Assembly: GCA_025716815.1 (NCBI GenBank)
Contig: JAIXMN010000010.1
Span: 372,001 to 436,000, forward strand
From: Dichotomocladium elegans
Taxonomy: Eukaryota > Mucoromycota > Mucoromycetes > Mucorales > Lichtheimiaceae
Length of the DNA: 64,000 nucleotides
Direction of reading: 5' to 3'
Of this stretch, positions 1-10,075 are shown in pieces. Numbering within the stretch: the first letter of the stretch is position 1; each line of letters opens with the position of its first letter. The position numbers were made by a program, and so were the translations under genes. The notes beneath the pieces are model-generated. The model worked only from the letters and a program-made list of their open reading frames with translations. It was not told where the DNA came from and did not search any database.

Positions 1-209
1 TCCGTGCAATTACGCGATACTGCCTGTTAAAGAAGAATATAGTCGAGGATACAACAGTGTGATTGGTGCCGAAATCTCATCAGGGGGCTGAGGCAAGTGT
101 TCCTGTGTCAATTAGCAGTCGGCGCTTGATTGCTCAGTAAGATCTAGGCAGTAGCAGTCTTTCCGACTGTAATTTGCAAACTCTTTTCTTTCCTCTCACT
201 AACAAAAAC

Positions 210-1409
210 ATGCCTCGGCCGAAGAAAAGCCAATCTGCTGCTAAAAAGCGAAAGCGTAATGAGAACGGAAGCTTTGTGACAAACAGTGATGCTCAAGAAG
301 CAAACGCTCATGAGGTATCAAGCACAGTCGCGAGCCCAATTCTGGAAGAAAACGACTTCGCCCTTCTTGATAACCTGACAGATAATGATCTGATGATGAC
401 TGAAGAAATTTCTTCCTCATGCGAGACGCCTGCAATCACATTCCCGATCAAGTGGTGCACGAAAACATTAGTTGATCAACGTGGACCATATTTTGGGATT
501 GGTCGAACTACCCAATATAACCGGAAGAAAAGGGCATTAGCAGCAGCCAAGAAGAATGGATCGGTTATCACCAATTATTTTGGCAGTTCCAGCCCATCTG
601 GTGCTTATGAAGAAATAAGCGAAGCTCCATCTATTGAGGACATTGACGAGGAACTTTCTGACGACGATGAGGGAACATCAGCATCCATCAGCGATTATGC
701 AGCTGCCTATGAGCGAATCGCCCCCCTTGTGGCCCCAAAGATAAATGCAGCACATATTGAAAATCAGATGCCAGATTATGAACGCGCTAAATATCGTGCC
801 GTGCATCTTTACCTCGGTTACCTTCTAAGCGGTGAAAAGAAAATGAAAGCTTCCTTGATGGCGGCTTTTACTATATGGAATACACCATCAAAGTACTACC
901 GCCCCCAAGCCATCCGAAGTTGGGCAAATGATTTTCTACAACACGGGTCAATCTCAAAACATCAGCAGGGAAAACACACGAAACGCCAATCCCTTCTGAA
1001 CGATGAAGACATCCAGCTTGCAGCAAAGGAATGGATGAGATTGAGGAAGCCACAAAAACGAAACCTCACCGATCTGATGCTCCATCTCAACCGCGTTGTG
1101 ATCCCTGAGAAGCTTGGAGTTCCTGGGAGACTGTCCCTCTCCCAAATCCAAATCCATTTGCATGATTGGGGATATGCTTACAGAAAGCAAGGGAAAGATG
1201 TGTATTTCGACGGCCACGAACGCCCTGACGTTATTGATTACCAAAAATTATGGGCTTCGCGAATGATAAAGTACATGGAGCGCATGTCGACCTTTGTTGG
1301 CGAAGAGGAAGAGATTGAAGTAGAACCAGCGCTTGGTCCTGGCATCCGTAAACTAGTCATGGTGACACATGACGAATGCACTTTTTATTCAGGATCTCTG
1401 GGAGTATAA
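210..1409 (+). pseudogene. truncated DDE-superfamily transposase
   Basis: This 399-residue reading frame resembles the N-terminal part of fungal DDE-superfamily transposase proteins. I chose the start at 210 because the basic stretch MPRPKKSQSAAKKRKR follows it and looks like a nuclear-localisation or DNA-binding segment. An acidic region follows at about residues 140-175. A helical central region leads to DVYFDGHERPDV and then VTHDECTFY near the C-terminus. In related transposases the Asp of the THDE motif begins the catalytic triad and is followed by roughly 200 or more further residues. Here the frame ends within about ten residues of it, and AT-rich non-coding sequence follows. The enzyme therefore lacks the other catalytic acids and should be inactive. 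The family assignment comes from memory of the motif. I see no intron that would rescue the C-terminus. Confidence 0.65.
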
Positions 1410-1879
1410 CACGCCACACTCTAAATATATATATCTATATATTACTATAAGAATATATATGCTTGTGTTACACAACGTTGCCTATATATGTAAAATGGGT
1501 CGGGGAGTCCAAAAATGATCATTTCAAACCCCGCTAACTATTGCACTTCCCTAGAAAACTTGTTTTTTCTTTGTTTTATCTATAAACACACCATACCATA
1601 CTCCCTGAATGGTTATGATCTATTTCTGGAACACTTTTATAACTTGTCATTCATTTTTAGTAACTGAATCTACTATTTTTCAGCAATTATTGACGATTTT
1701 TTTTCTTACGCCAATTTTACAATATTTTAGCTGCATAACTATAGCAATAAATACAGCAATCTTTATGTGAAAGTTGTCCCTACTATATTACGGTGATACA
1801 AAGCCTGTGAAACCTCAAAATCAAGGTGAATGACTGCCTCATCTAATATATGTTTTTAAAGGCTCCCAAATCGTTCAGT
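1410..1879. other. AT-rich non-coding stretch after the broken transposase
   Basis: About 470 bases of AT-rich sequence with short runs of TATA and T. It contains no open frame of note and no conserved coding signal. It may be decayed 3' sequence of the adjacent transposon, but no terminal repeat is visible. Confidence 0.4.
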
Positions 1880-2045
1880 GTGTGGAAGTGGTTAGGGTGT
1901 TAGGTAGGGAATGGAAAGGTTCTGGGTTCAACCCCCTGCTTTTTGCAATTTATACTTTACATGTATTTTTTAATTCCTGGGCCTCGGGTTCAGAATGGAA
2001 AGGTCCTGGGTTCAATCCCCAGCCCCTGCAGCTTGCACTTTTTTA
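1880..2045 (+). repeat. tRNA-derived SINE-like sequence with duplicated B-box
   Basis: The stretch contains an A-box-like AGTGGTTAGGGTG near 1885-1900. It also has two close copies of a tRNA T-arm/B-box-like segment: GGTTCTGGGTTCAACCCC near 1917-1934 and GGTCCTGGGTTCAATCCCC near 2001-2019. Each copy is preceded by the same GAATGGAAAG. No cloverleaf with an anticodon stem can be folded by eye, so it is not a functional tRNA gene. A tRNA-derived SINE with a tandem duplication of its right half, or two SINE fragments, would explain the pattern. Confidence 0.4.
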
Positions 2046-2852
2046 TTTTTCTAGAAAGTCTTGATGAAATGTACTGTATGATCTCAGATTTGATTTAATC
2101 GAATAAAAATATTACCCAATAGGAAATAATCATATGATAATCATATGATAATCACATGCTTATCTTGTGATAATGTGTAGAACCTAGAAAAATGTATAAA
2201 ATGCCATAGTTTTCCTGCTTCACATATATCCCCCATTCTACTTGTATGTCTACTTCTACCACACTTACTATCAAAAGCTCCCTTATCTTCAAGGATATAG
2301 CACCTATTCTTTTAGACTGTGTTCAGGCATCAAAGTAAGTCATTAGAAGCAGTAATAGTTTATTATAGCTAAAGCATCTAAACTAGATGGCTACTTGATA
2401 TTGCAGCCTTATATCCTGAGAAGTTCCACCCAGAGGGGTCCAAAATAGCTATAGTCTCACCTACTGGGAAAGCACCACCCTTACAGAGGTTCTCTCTATA
2501 GCACCAGACATTGACAATAGGAAGTTGATATAACTATCTAACTGTTCAGCTCATATAGTAGTAGTAGGTACAGCAGTTGTAGCTGATCAGGAACTCAATG
2601 AAAGTGAGTATAGTGAGGAGGAAATCCTTCCTGTTAGCAAAAGAGTGTGAAACAGTAAATAAAAAAGCTATACTAGAAAGGGAGAAGAAGCTGAAATCTA
2701 AAGACAATGTGAAGTATATATATGTCGGGGTTTAAAATATTGTTACACGATGCGCGTTATTTAGAGCTATCAGAATATATAATTTTTATGTTTGTAGCAT
2801 GATTGGTGCACCATCTAGGTCAGATTGAAAGTGTGGCATGCTATACTCCCAT
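2046..2852. other. AT-rich sequence without a supported gene
   Basis: Mostly AT-rich sequence with small direct repeats, for example the ATAATCATATG units near 2125-2155. No reading frame with protein-like composition is present. The part after about 2800 may be decayed continuation of the neighbouring gag remnant. Confidence 0.4.
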
Positions 2853-3107
2853 TCAGCCGTCCTGGGAATTATGTGGCTTGAATTCCTGGCAGAAAGTGGT
2901 CTTGAAAGCTTGCCAGGTCTTCAGTGTTCTATTGGAGAGACTATCGTCGGGGTCGGACGTGGTTTCAAGATGGCACCACCATGTGGCTGCGCCGCTCCGT
3001 AACAGGCTCGAGGCGTAGGAGACCTTCCCATTATCATTGAGGCTGGTGCAGTCAAGGTATTTTTCAACCATGTGTAACCAGGCCTCTACCGTGGCAGTCG
3101 AACGTGT

Positions 3108-3901
3108 GGTTGAAAGGTAGTTTATCCCTACACATTTCAAATTCAGTCAGAGTTGCCTTTCTGGGGTGTTTGACTTTTAAAAAATAATTTCAAATACAGT
3201 CAGCTTTAAAACACAGTTAAAGCCACCCAAAAAATTTTCAGTAAACAATACAGGATTTTCAAGAACTTTTTTGCTTCAAATCCAAATACAAGTTTTAGTA
3301 TTTCGTTTCTCTTCTTCCTTTGAAATTAGAATGAAACACAAATGTTTGGCCTCCCAAAATTATTCTGGTGTAAAAAGAAGAGAAGGAAGACTCACCTATA
3401 GCCTTGATTGAAATGTTCTTGCTACTATTGCCTTTAAATTTGACAAAAGGGTAGCAACGAAATACTAAAAATTGTATTCGAACTTGAAGCAAAAAAAAAC
3501 GAAAAACCTAGATGGTCTATATGAACAACTAAAATTTGTGGCAAACTTCTTCTTGAAAATCCTGTATTTGCGCTTTAATATACACGATCTAGTAAGGATA
3601 GGTTTCTAAAGATAGAGTTTGTGATTACTAGGTCTAGCAGTTTAAGAGTTTTTTGCTTGCTTGTCCCTCTTGTAGATTTTTTTGAATGTGGCTTATTGTT
3701 TTGATAATATTTTTTAGATATCGTGACTTAATATTTTGCAAAATTTGCAAATGCTTGTGACGTGTGGTTTTATTTTAGAAAACATGAATTGCTCTTGGGC
3801 ACAGGCCTGACCTTAAAATTATTTTTATTTTTAAAGTCAAACACCCCAGAAAGGCAACTCCGACTGAATTTGAAATGTGTAGGGATAAACTGGATCTGAT
3901 C
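3108..3901. mobile_element. non-autonomous Mutator-like TIR element
   Basis: A 794-bp element bounded by inverted repeats of about 70-80 bp. Both ends begin GG and share AGTTTATCCCTACACATTTC followed by the AATTCAGTC and GTTGCCTTTCTGGGG blocks. The flanks are a 9-bp direct duplication, CGAACGTGT, at 3099-3107 and 3902-3910. A 9-bp duplication with G-starting termini points to the Mutator-like superfamily. No transposase frame is present. It sits in the Gag remnant and itself carries a second insertion at 3251-3564. Confidence 0.75.
3251..3564. mobile_element. 314-bp TA-flanked inverted-repeat MITE
   Basis: The element starts CAGGATTTTCAAGAA and ends with the inverse, TTCTTGAAAATCCTG. TA lies on both sides (3249-3250 and 3565-3566), as expected for Tc1/mariner/pogo-type insertion. 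The inverted repeats run inward for at least 60 bp, through an AGTATTTCGTT block. The first 15 bp equal the termini of the large foldback element at 8999-12649, so the two belong to one family. No protein is encoded. Confidence 0.8.
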
Positions 3902-4258
3902 CGAACGTGTCCCACTGAACGTGTCAGGTTGGACAGGCTTGACATTCGCATACTTGTTGGTTGTCGATTCGCGCAATGCTTTCAATTCTTCTTGCTGGGA
4001 TTGCATCTGTACAAGCATCCTTTGGATTGTTTCGAGTAAGTTCTTGTTTTCCATAGCGGCAATTACAGTCTTGGCTATCGATTGGGCTCGTGTTCTAAGA
4101 GTGGCAAGATTGTTCGAGTTGAAAACTGCACGTTCACCTAGGGGGATCTGGATCTGTTCGAAGTTGGTGCGGTATTGTCCTTGGTATTCTTGAGGGAGAA
4201 GCTCGTAGACGTATTCTTGTATAACAAATTTCTTTTGTTCTTCGGAGGTAAATGGCAT

Positions 4259-4269
4259 CAGCTACCAAT
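4259..4269 (-). promoter_or_regulatory. retrotransposon primer-binding site
   Basis: Directly downstream of the LTR, read on the minus strand, a 2-base spacer is followed by TGGTAGCTGATG. The last ATG doubles as the proposed Gag start. The same 12 bases with the same spacing occur after the LTRs ending at 14330 and 16120. TGGTA complements a tRNA 3' end ...UACCA, consistent with initiator Met tRNA as primer (inference). Confidence 0.6.
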
Positions 4270-4590
4270 TGTCATTGTCCTGGTCACGAAGATCCTTTTG
4301 CAATAGACAACGGCGAGTTCACACAGAACTGGAATGTCACTAAGACGATTCAGGGAAATATCAGAAATGAGATGTCCTTTATTTAATGAAACTATTTGAG
4401 TATTTATATGTTTTTCTGTATCTAAGAATATGTGGCTAATGTATATATATAGATTGTGGCTAGTCGTTTGAATCTTGTGGACTGGTCTTGGATGTGGTAC
4501 GTGGCTCGGCAAGAGTACTGCGCCTTGTACGTTCTTGCGAGTCTTACAAAATAAATTAGTTTGTGTGGCCAACTGAGCCTGGCCACGACA
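4270..4590 (-). repeat. putative LTR of the gag remnant element
   Basis: On the minus strand the segment begins TGTCGTGGCCAGG and ends CAATGACA, giving the TG...CA ends of an LTR. It is followed at once by the primer-binding site and Gag frame. The start TGTCGTGG matches the start of the 494-bp LTRs of the neighbouring element. The second LTR is not in the window, so the outer boundary is inferred from the conserved terminus. Confidence 0.55.
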
Positions 4591-5373
4591 ATTGTCGTCT
4601 TCGTAATTTGGCGGATACACCGTAGCCAGAGAATAGACTTTTGGAGGAACAATTAAATGTGACAGATAACTCTGAGATGATGTTTATTGTTTGGACACTG
4701 CTTGGATATTTATATTGTTTTCTAATGCTAAGTATACTTAAGATAATACTGCACAGACGTCATGGAGAATGGATGATGTAATTAGAGATGTAGTACAACG
4801 TGCGTGATAATCCATGGCGTCATAATGCTAAAAGGTAGTAAGCCCAACATTACGTCAGGGATCGTTATGAAAATAGACTTGAGCTGGAAATTCTAATGAC
4901 CGATTAATCTGGCTATGACAATTCTAATGACCGATTAGTCTGGCTATGACACAATGTTGTCAAAAGAATATTGGTGCGCCAGCACATAATACCCCGACAA
5001 TATACGCACGACAGACGTGTTGTTGCCACAGCAGGTGTCGTCGCACAAAATTCCCAACGAATTAGAAGGCTCACGACACCGCAGCACTTCGTGACTAGAA
5101 TGCTGCGACACTTCGACTACTGCGGCATCCTCTGCTGCGACGCCTCATCGATTATCACAGATTAGAAAAATATATAAATACCCAACACATAGCTAGCAAT
5201 AAAGGCATCGAAGAAGTATTCTTTTATTATCATCCTTGCATCCTAAACGTCCCTACTGGCCACGGATATATCCGCCAAAAAGTCGACACAGGGATGCTTC
5301 ATAGAACATGTGAATATTGTGCGACGACAAGTAATGTTGTGACACGTTCAGTCCACGACAACTAATACCTTTA
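4591..5373. other. LTR-like debris between Gypsy remnant and tRNA gene
   Basis: No gene is visible. Two inversely related segments, near 4596-4625 and 5250-5275, share a GGCGGATA..CCG..GCCAG pattern, as expected for two related LTR fragments in opposite orientation. A minus-strand LTR-type terminus TGTCGTGGAC begins at 5360, only 14 bases from the tRNA gene. A 31-bp tandem duplication lies at 4890-4950. The stretch is best read as overlapping solo-LTR fragments. Confidence 0.4.
4890..4950. repeat. 31-bp tandem duplication
   Basis: Two head-to-tail copies of a unit beginning ATTCTAATGACCGATTA and ending GGCTATGAC, differing at one base (AATCT versus AGTCT). Confidence 0.85.
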
Positions 5374-5446
5374 AGCCCTACGTGGGGGTCGAACCCACAG
5401 CCTTGAGATTAAGAGTCTCACGCTCTACCGATTGAGCTAGCAAGGC
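5374..5446 (-). tRNA. trnK-CTT: tRNA-Lys(CTT)
   Basis: The minus strand folds into a full cloverleaf. The acceptor stem is GCCTTGC paired with GTAGGGC (two G-U pairs), with a D-arm GCTC..GAGC. The anticodon arm is TGAGA-CTCTTAA-TCTCA with CTT at the anticodon position. The T-arm is GTGGG-TTCGACC-CCCAC, and the discriminator base is T. The internal A and B boxes are intact and there is no intron. The gene is flanked closely by retroelement ends at 5360 and 5457. No T-run follows the mature 3' end. The nearest T5 on the transcribed strand is at about 5281-5277, so normal termination may have been disturbed. Confidence 0.93.
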
Positions 5447-5456
5447 CTTTTTTCTT

Positions 5457-5950
5457 TGTTGGTTTTCTTGTTTCCTAGTTGTCTTGTCTCTTTCCGCTTT
5501 TGTAATAATATCTTTATCCAGCCCAAAGAGTACTCAAACTAGCAGTAAACAAGAGGATATGCGCCGAGGAAGCCTTGATTTCAGGAGGAAGCGGAATATA
5601 AGAATAAGAGTAGATAGATTGACTGTTCTTTATTGTAGTAAAGGATACAGCTGATATTTATACTAATGTCTAAAGAAGATACTAGCAAAAGCTACTGATG
5701 GTTCTAGAGACATCCTTTTTCTAGAAGAGTCGACGTGACATGACTGGTGTGGTGGGGAAGTAATCGTGGAGCAAGTTCTAGAAGATGCCAGGAAGCGCCA
5801 TGGCATTTTAGCTTCCGAAAGGCACGTGACAAGAGGGATGTTTGGGATCACGTGCTTCGAATTGAGAGCTTGGGTTGACCGGGATTCCTGGGCTTGAATC
5901 TTTGCCTTGATTTGGCAGTCCTGGAGCCAAAACTCCGTTCGTCCACGACA
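5457..5950 (-). repeat. 3' LTR of the Gypsy element
   Basis: A 494-bp direct repeat of 14330-14823. On the minus strand it runs from TGTCGTGGACGAACGG to GAAAACCAACA. It differs from the 5' LTR at about six positions in my reading, all transitions, so the element is fairly young but not brand new. The C-terminus of the integrase frame runs into this LTR. Confidence 0.88.
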
Positions 5951-8900
5951 TTACTCCCTCCCGAAACACTTGTTTGTCTCTGAACAATGGCGGAATCATG
6001 GTGACCAAAACTTGCAGACCGGTCAGTCAAATGGTCTTCGTCAACAGTGTTAGTAACAAGCTTGTCGACTTCGTCATTGTCAGGTGGTAGACCCATCTTG
6101 GAACGCCATTCAGCACGAGCAGTTGTAGGGTCAAACCATGGAGTTGCCGGCTCTGTGTCAAAGTTCACTTTTGCCAAACGATCAACATGTACCCAGGAAG
6201 CAAGTGGTTGTCCCTGTAAGGTCTCCAGCTTGTACGTTCCAAAGTCTTCATTCTTGGCAGTAACAACGTAAGGTCCTTTGTACTGGGGTTCCAAACTGTA
6301 GCGGCCTTCGTGTGTAAGCTTGACATAGTCACCGACATCAAAGTCAACAATGTTTAACGCCTTGTCCCATCGTTCCTTGTCCTTTTGTCCAACAGCCTGC
6401 ATTCTTGCCGTAGCAGCAGCACGAGCGTGGTTCACCTTTTCCAATTCTTGAGCAGTCAATTCTGCCACAACTCGAGGGTCCTTGAGAGCTTCTTCCGAGA
6501 TGTATGGGCGAAGGGGGTCACCTGGCAGTATTGGGTCTCTTCCATAGGTAAGGTAAAAGGGGCTGTATCCAGTAGTGGCATGTGTTCGGACACGGCAAGC
6601 AAATAAAGCAGCATCCAAGTAATCATCCCAAAGATGAAGGGCGCCATTTACATATTTGCGCAACATGGACTTCAGAGTACCATTCAAACGTTCGCACTTG
6701 CCATTGGTTCTCGGGTGAAAAGCAGATGTAAACTTGTGGGTAGTACCGATGCGCGTTGTATAATGGGATAACACTTTGCTCATAAAGTTTGCACCGCGAT
6801 CAGTGAGGATTTCCTTGGGACAGCCAAAACGCATCACAATCTCTTCGTACAAGAAGTCAGCTACAGCTTTACCAGACGCAACAGGAACAGCTTTGCAATT
6901 GGATAGTTGGTCATGTAATCCACAGCAACTAGGATCCACCGGTTTCCACGAACAGTCTTCGGCAGTTCGCCAATGAAGTCGAGGTGCCATCTTGAGAAAG
7001 CCGCAGGGACATCCAAGGGGTGCATGACATCATGATGAGCACGATCGCGTCTACTATTCATTTGACAGGCAGGACAGGTAGACAACCAATCACGGATGTC
7101 AGCACGCATAGTGGGCCACCAATAACGAAGATGCATCAAGTCGAATACAGTAGTCTTGCCGGCGTGTCCAAATCCATCGTGAAATGTCTTGACTTTATCA
7201 GCACGAAGAGCAAATGGTAGATAACGAACTTCCTTGATAAGAGGATCACCGTCACCGGACTTCAGCTTGATCTTGTGATATACTTTACCATCACGCACCA
7301 CGAAGTGTTCTTGCTCTTGGTCCAGGAAAGCAGTTACTTCCTTGGGCAAATCAGCAGGGCGAGAGACATAATACAATGGCCAGTCTTGACGATGAGATTC
7401 CGGTAATACATTCATGCTTGCATAAAGGAATTGGGGTTCTAATGACGTATCATTGGGTGGGGCATCGTATGCTTTTCTTGAAAGGGCATCAGGAACACCG
7501 TTTTCCTTCCCAGGCTTGTACAGGATTTCAGGGTCGAAGAGTTCCAGTTCATTCATCCAGCGTGCAAGTCTTGGTGTGATTTTGGCTTGGGACCGCAAGT
7601 ACTTCAGAGAATTATGATTGGTATAGATCTCATATTGACGTCCTTCCAGAAAACATCGCCACGTCCTTAATGCATGCAATATAGACAACAGTTCGCGTTC
7701 TTGTGCCGGATAGTTTCTTTCTTGAGGGGACAACTTGCGGGATTCGTATGCTAGAGGATGCCATACACCAGTGTCATCGGGCTGTAATAATACAGCACCA
7801 ACGCCGACATCTGATGCATCACATTCGACACGATAGGGCTTGCTAGGGTCGGGAGCTTGCAGCACAGGAGCAGTAGTCAACTTTTCCTTGATCAGATCGA
7901 AACTTGCTTGGCATCCGTCAGTCCATACGATAGGTCTCTTCTTGGGTCCAGAGCCTTTGGTCAAGTCGGTAAGGGGTGTCGCAATGCTCGCAAAAGATGG
8001 GATGAAACGCCGGTAATGTTGAGCTAGTCCAATAAATTGCCGGACCTCTTGGACATTGGTAGGTGGCTCCCAATCTTGAATAGCTTTAAGCTTTCCCTCT
8101 GCCGGTTTGATCCCTTTGGCTGAAACACGGAATCCCAAGAACTCAACTTCCGTCTTACCAAACTCGCACTTTGACATATTGGCATACAGCCTGGCTTCCC
8201 GTAGTCGATCCAGTACCATCTTGACATGCTTGACATGTTCTTCTTCTGACTTGCTGAAAATCAATATGTCGTCGAGATACACCAGCGCAAAACGGTCGAT
8301 ATAGTCACCGAGTACTCGATTCATCAGGCTTTGAAAGGTAGGCGGAGCATTGCACAATCCGAAAGGCAGTACCAAAAATGAGAATTGACCATAGCGGGTG
8401 TTGAAAGCCTTTTAGGGACATCTTCATCCTTGATCCGAATTTGGTGATATCCCGACTTGAGATCTAAACTGGTGAAGTACAAGGCACCTTGTAGTCGTTC
8501 AAGGCACTCATCGATTCTTGGTAGTGGATGTTGATTCCGAATCGTCACCTTGTTCAATGCACGATAGTCAATGCACATTCTCATACTGCCATCTTTCTTC
8601 TTGACAAAGAGTACTGGGGCTCCCCAAGGTGATACACTAGGCTTGATCAGGCCAAGTTTCAACAACTCATCCAATTGGCGGCGTAGTTCATCTAATTCCA
8701 AAGGAGACATCTTGAAAGGCGGTCTTGATATAGGTTTTGCATCTCCAGTGTCGATCACATGTTCTAGTTCCCTCTCAGGTGGCAATCCAGGTAATTCGGC
8801 ACGAAAAACGTCACTGTATTCATCCACCAATGCTTGTAAGGTAGGTGGGATATCCTTGGACTTGATTTCATTCTCCAACAAATGTAACATGTATACGGCT

Positions 8901-8998
8901 TCGACTTTGTTCTTGCGCACGGCTTTACCAACTTGTCGATGGGTCAACAAGTAACGCACACCAGATTCGCCCAAGTACCGCTCTGGTTCCAGCTTGTA
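5848..8998 (-). pseudogene. pol: Gypsy pol: reverse transcriptase, RNase H, integrase (frameshifted)
   Basis: The reverse transcriptase segment (8998 to about 8320) shows [20 protein letters not shown] and DLKSGYHQI, then the catalytic YLDD in ALVYLDDILIFS. RNase H follows with VECDASDVGVGAVLLQ and YTNHNSLKYL. The integrase has its HHCC zinc domain (GHAGKTT...CPACQ), then DFIGELP, LTDRGANF and CERLNGT, supplying the DDE acids. The frame shifts near 8405, between the DEDVPK region and the following TRYG-type segment, and again near 6890, after VAVDYMTNYPIAK. Each looks like loss of one base. The N-terminal continuation into the protease was cut off by the foldback element, whose host junction is the TA at 8997-8998. 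Confidence 0.9.
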
Positions 8999-10075
8999 CA
9001 GGATTTTCAAGAAGAAGTTTGCGACAAGGATTAGTTGTTCGTTGCCGTATTTTTTAGTTCGTTATTGCTGAGAAAAGTTTGGGCATAGAAACTTTGGTTG
9101 TTGGTGAATTGCGGCCCTGAATTTGGCCGGCAGCGGCTATTGAATTCGCAAAAAATCGTCGAGGTTTTTCGTTTTTTTCGTCTATCCAATTCGTCTCCCA
9201 CAGCCCAGTTGTTCGGCAGCATTTCGAAGGTCGATGCCACATACAAAGATGTTGGATCCTGCAGTATTATTTTATCGTCAAGAGGATTCTTTTTTTTGGA
9301 TTTGGTTGGCAAGGACATTCGCGCAAACAATGCAAGTTCTCGGTTTTAGTAATCCCATTTGGTTACTGCCAAGTCGCATTTGGAACGCACTTTTATTTTG
9401 TTCGCATGGCATCTCTATATATTTCGCAATCTCTCTTGCCGCACTTAACTTGAACATTTGTGCGATTAAAAGAAAAAGCGGCGAACAGTGGGAGACTGGC
9501 AGCTGCTGAAAGGTACCAAACTCGGCATGCTGTATTCTTTTCTTGTCATCCGTCGCCATTTCTGTGCAGCAAAGCTGGCAATTGGCCATTGGCTAGTTCG
9601 CCACAATGTAAGAATAAGATGGGTGAATGGCGTGAACGTGGAGGTAAAAAGGAGACAGTGATTGTCTGGAAAATAAAAGAAAGCCTTTAAAGCTTAAAAA
9701 CAAAACGGGAGAGAATGGTACAGTAGGAGAATAAAAATGGGCGCGACGCGGTTAATTGAAATATCGATGCGCTTCCCACCCTTTTTCTGGTAGTGCGCCC
9801 TCGCATTATACTTTTGAACATGTGCAAAACGAACCATCCTGCTCTTAATTAAACACAAGCTATTGTGAGGAAAAAGAGAAATGGCAACAACTTCTCCGAG
9901 ATTCTGCTTTCTCACGAAAACCATGCTGCTACTCTATTTGCCGCTTCTTTCGACACATGTGTGCACCCTTGTCTTTTGCAAACGTAAGCCTTGACATCGA
10001 CAGGACCTTGCTGGTCTTCAACAAAGTCAAGCTGCAGTTAATGTCTAGATCTAATGTAAGAATAGCATTCGCTGG
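8999..10075 (+). repeat. left arm of the foldback element
   Basis: This arm pairs base for base with 12649-11573. Differences noted are a few substitutions and compensating one-base length changes in homopolymers, for example in the run near 9175 and near 9870. Confidence 0.9.
9278..9589 (-). CDS. possible arm-encoded CxxC small protein (left copy)
   Basis: A 103-codon frame beginning MANCQLCCTEMATDDK, with a second CIVCAN pair near the C-terminus. The two CxxC pairs about 80 residues apart could bind zinc. The identical protein is encoded in the right arm (12060-12371). I do not recognise the family. The alternative is a chance frame in a young inverted repeat, since identity follows from arm similarity alone. 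Confidence 0.3.
   Translation of the reverse strand: MANCQLCCTEMATDDKKRIQHAEFGTFQQLPVSHCSPLFLLIAQMFKLSAAREIAKYIEMPCEQNKSAFQMRLGSNQMGLLKPRTCIVCANVLANQIQKKESS

Larger units (their letters stand above)
2853..4258 (-). pseudogene. Ty3/Gypsy gag remnant split by nested insertions
   Basis: Two minus-strand pieces together form the N-terminal half of a retrotransposon Gag. The first (4258 down to 3911) carries a leader with KPVQPDTFSGTR. The second (3107 down to 2853) continues with VEAWLHMVEKYLD, the LLRSGAATWW motif and QEFKPH, all typical of the retrotransposon gag domain. Between them lies a terminal-inverted-repeat insertion at 3108-3901. Both flanks carry the 9-bp sequence CGAACGTGT, and the Gag frame is continuous across it. 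The proposed start codon lies only about a dozen bases after the LTR end at 4270, within the primer-binding region. The zinc knuckle and pol are missing, so this is a truncated copy. A related but complete Gag lies at 13314-14228. Confidence 0.75.

Noticed and set aside
5848..8400. Plus-strand frames of 60-75 codons across the Gypsy pol
   Set aside because: Antisense shadows of the reverse transcriptase and integrase frames.
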